DNA from: Methanobacterium sp. PtaU1.Bin097
GTDB taxonomy: Archaea > Methanobacteriota > Methanobacteria > Methanobacteriales > Methanobacteriaceae
DNA: 13,803 nt
NCBI GenBank assembly: GCA_002067325.1
Contig: MVQY01000173.1
Coordinates: 1-13,803 of the forward strand
Reading direction: 5' to 3'
Positions 13,657-13,803 of this stretch are shown here, in pieces; the first letter of the stretch is position 1, and every line of letters starts with the position of its first letter. The position numbers and the translations under genes were made by a program. The notes beneath the pieces are model-generated. The model had not been told where the DNA came from. It saw only the letters and a list, made by a program, of their open reading frames with translations, and did not search any database.

Positions 13657-13803
13657 ATGTTTTTTATGTCAAGTAGGGTAGTTGAAGGTTTGTTAAGGTT
13701 TAAAGGGATTTTTGTATTTGTTTTTTTGGTTTTAACGGTTGTAAGCATGTTAAGTTGTGTTTCTGCTGCTAGTTTGAGTGTGGATGAGGTGGGTTATGGT
13801 TCT
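13657..13803 (+). CDS. Secreted or cell-surface protein, N-terminal fragment with signal peptide
   Basis: An open frame runs from ATG 13657 (or ATG 13666, same frame) to the window edge, 49 residues. It has a basic n-region (R and K residues up to position 17), a hydrophobic stretch GIFVFVFLVLTVVSML, and VSAA before SLSVDEVGYGS. This is a standard Sec signal peptide with likely cleavage after an Ala. Methanobacteriales carry many large adhesin-like surface proteins with such N-termini, so this may be one; the mature part is outside the window. AGGTGA at 13635-13640 is 16 nt from the first ATG, farther than usual, so the start is uncertain. It has its own TATA box and is probably unrelated to fdhA. 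Confidence 0.7.
   Translation, partial: MFFMSSRVVEGLLRFKGIFVFVFLVLTVVSMLSCVSAASLSVDEVGYGS

Overview
The window looks like chromosomal DNA from an AT-rich euryarchaeon, most likely a hydrogenotrophic/formate-using methanogen of the Methanobacterium type. This is an inference. It rests on the archaeal Shine-Dalgarno (SD) sequence GGTGAT before starts, TATA boxes about 25 bp before inferred transcription starts, T-run terminators, and archaeal-type protein families (MJ0406-like nucleoside kinase, 6-phospho-3-hexuloisomerase, HTH-CBS protein, fused ChlI/ChlD chelatase). No core methanogenesis gene lies here, so the assignment is not proved.

Layout. Positions 1-845 (-) hold a PfkB-family nucleoside kinase cut by the window edge. 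Positions 918-1781 (-) hold a ModE/LysR-type HTH regulator with a periplasmic-binding-like sensor domain, diverging from a hexuloisomerase (1895-2479, +). A minus-strand series follows: fdhD (2559-3311), a small AhpD/CMD-fold protein (3424-3753), modE with TOBE sensor domains (3934-4623), a 590-bp noncoding stretch rich in inverted repeats, an HTH-CBS regulator (5214-6104) and a ChlI-ChlD type chelatase ATPase (6408-8498). From 8714 the plus strand carries a two-gene redox unit: a NuoF/HydB-like flavin/Fe-S subunit (8714-10627) and a formate dehydrogenase catalytic subunit with a NuoG-like N-terminus (10783-13482). The start of a secreted surface protein (13657 to the edge) ends the window.

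How the genes fit together. The FdhA and NuoF-like proteins look like a soluble formate dehydrogenase that passes electrons through many Fe-S clusters to a flavin/nicotinamide module, not to the usual F420-reducing FdhB. FdhD would supply the sulfur ligand of the Mo/W centre of FdhA. ModE, and perhaps the second ModE-like regulator, would sense molybdate or tungstate. The window therefore groups an enzyme, its maturation factor and likely metal-responsive regulators, though not in one operon.

The most notable points are the FdhA-NuoF pair without a local FdhB or NuoE, a four-unit array of palindromic repeats between those two genes, the repeat-rich region upstream of modE, and three genes whose best start is a TTG behind a GGTGAT-type SD.
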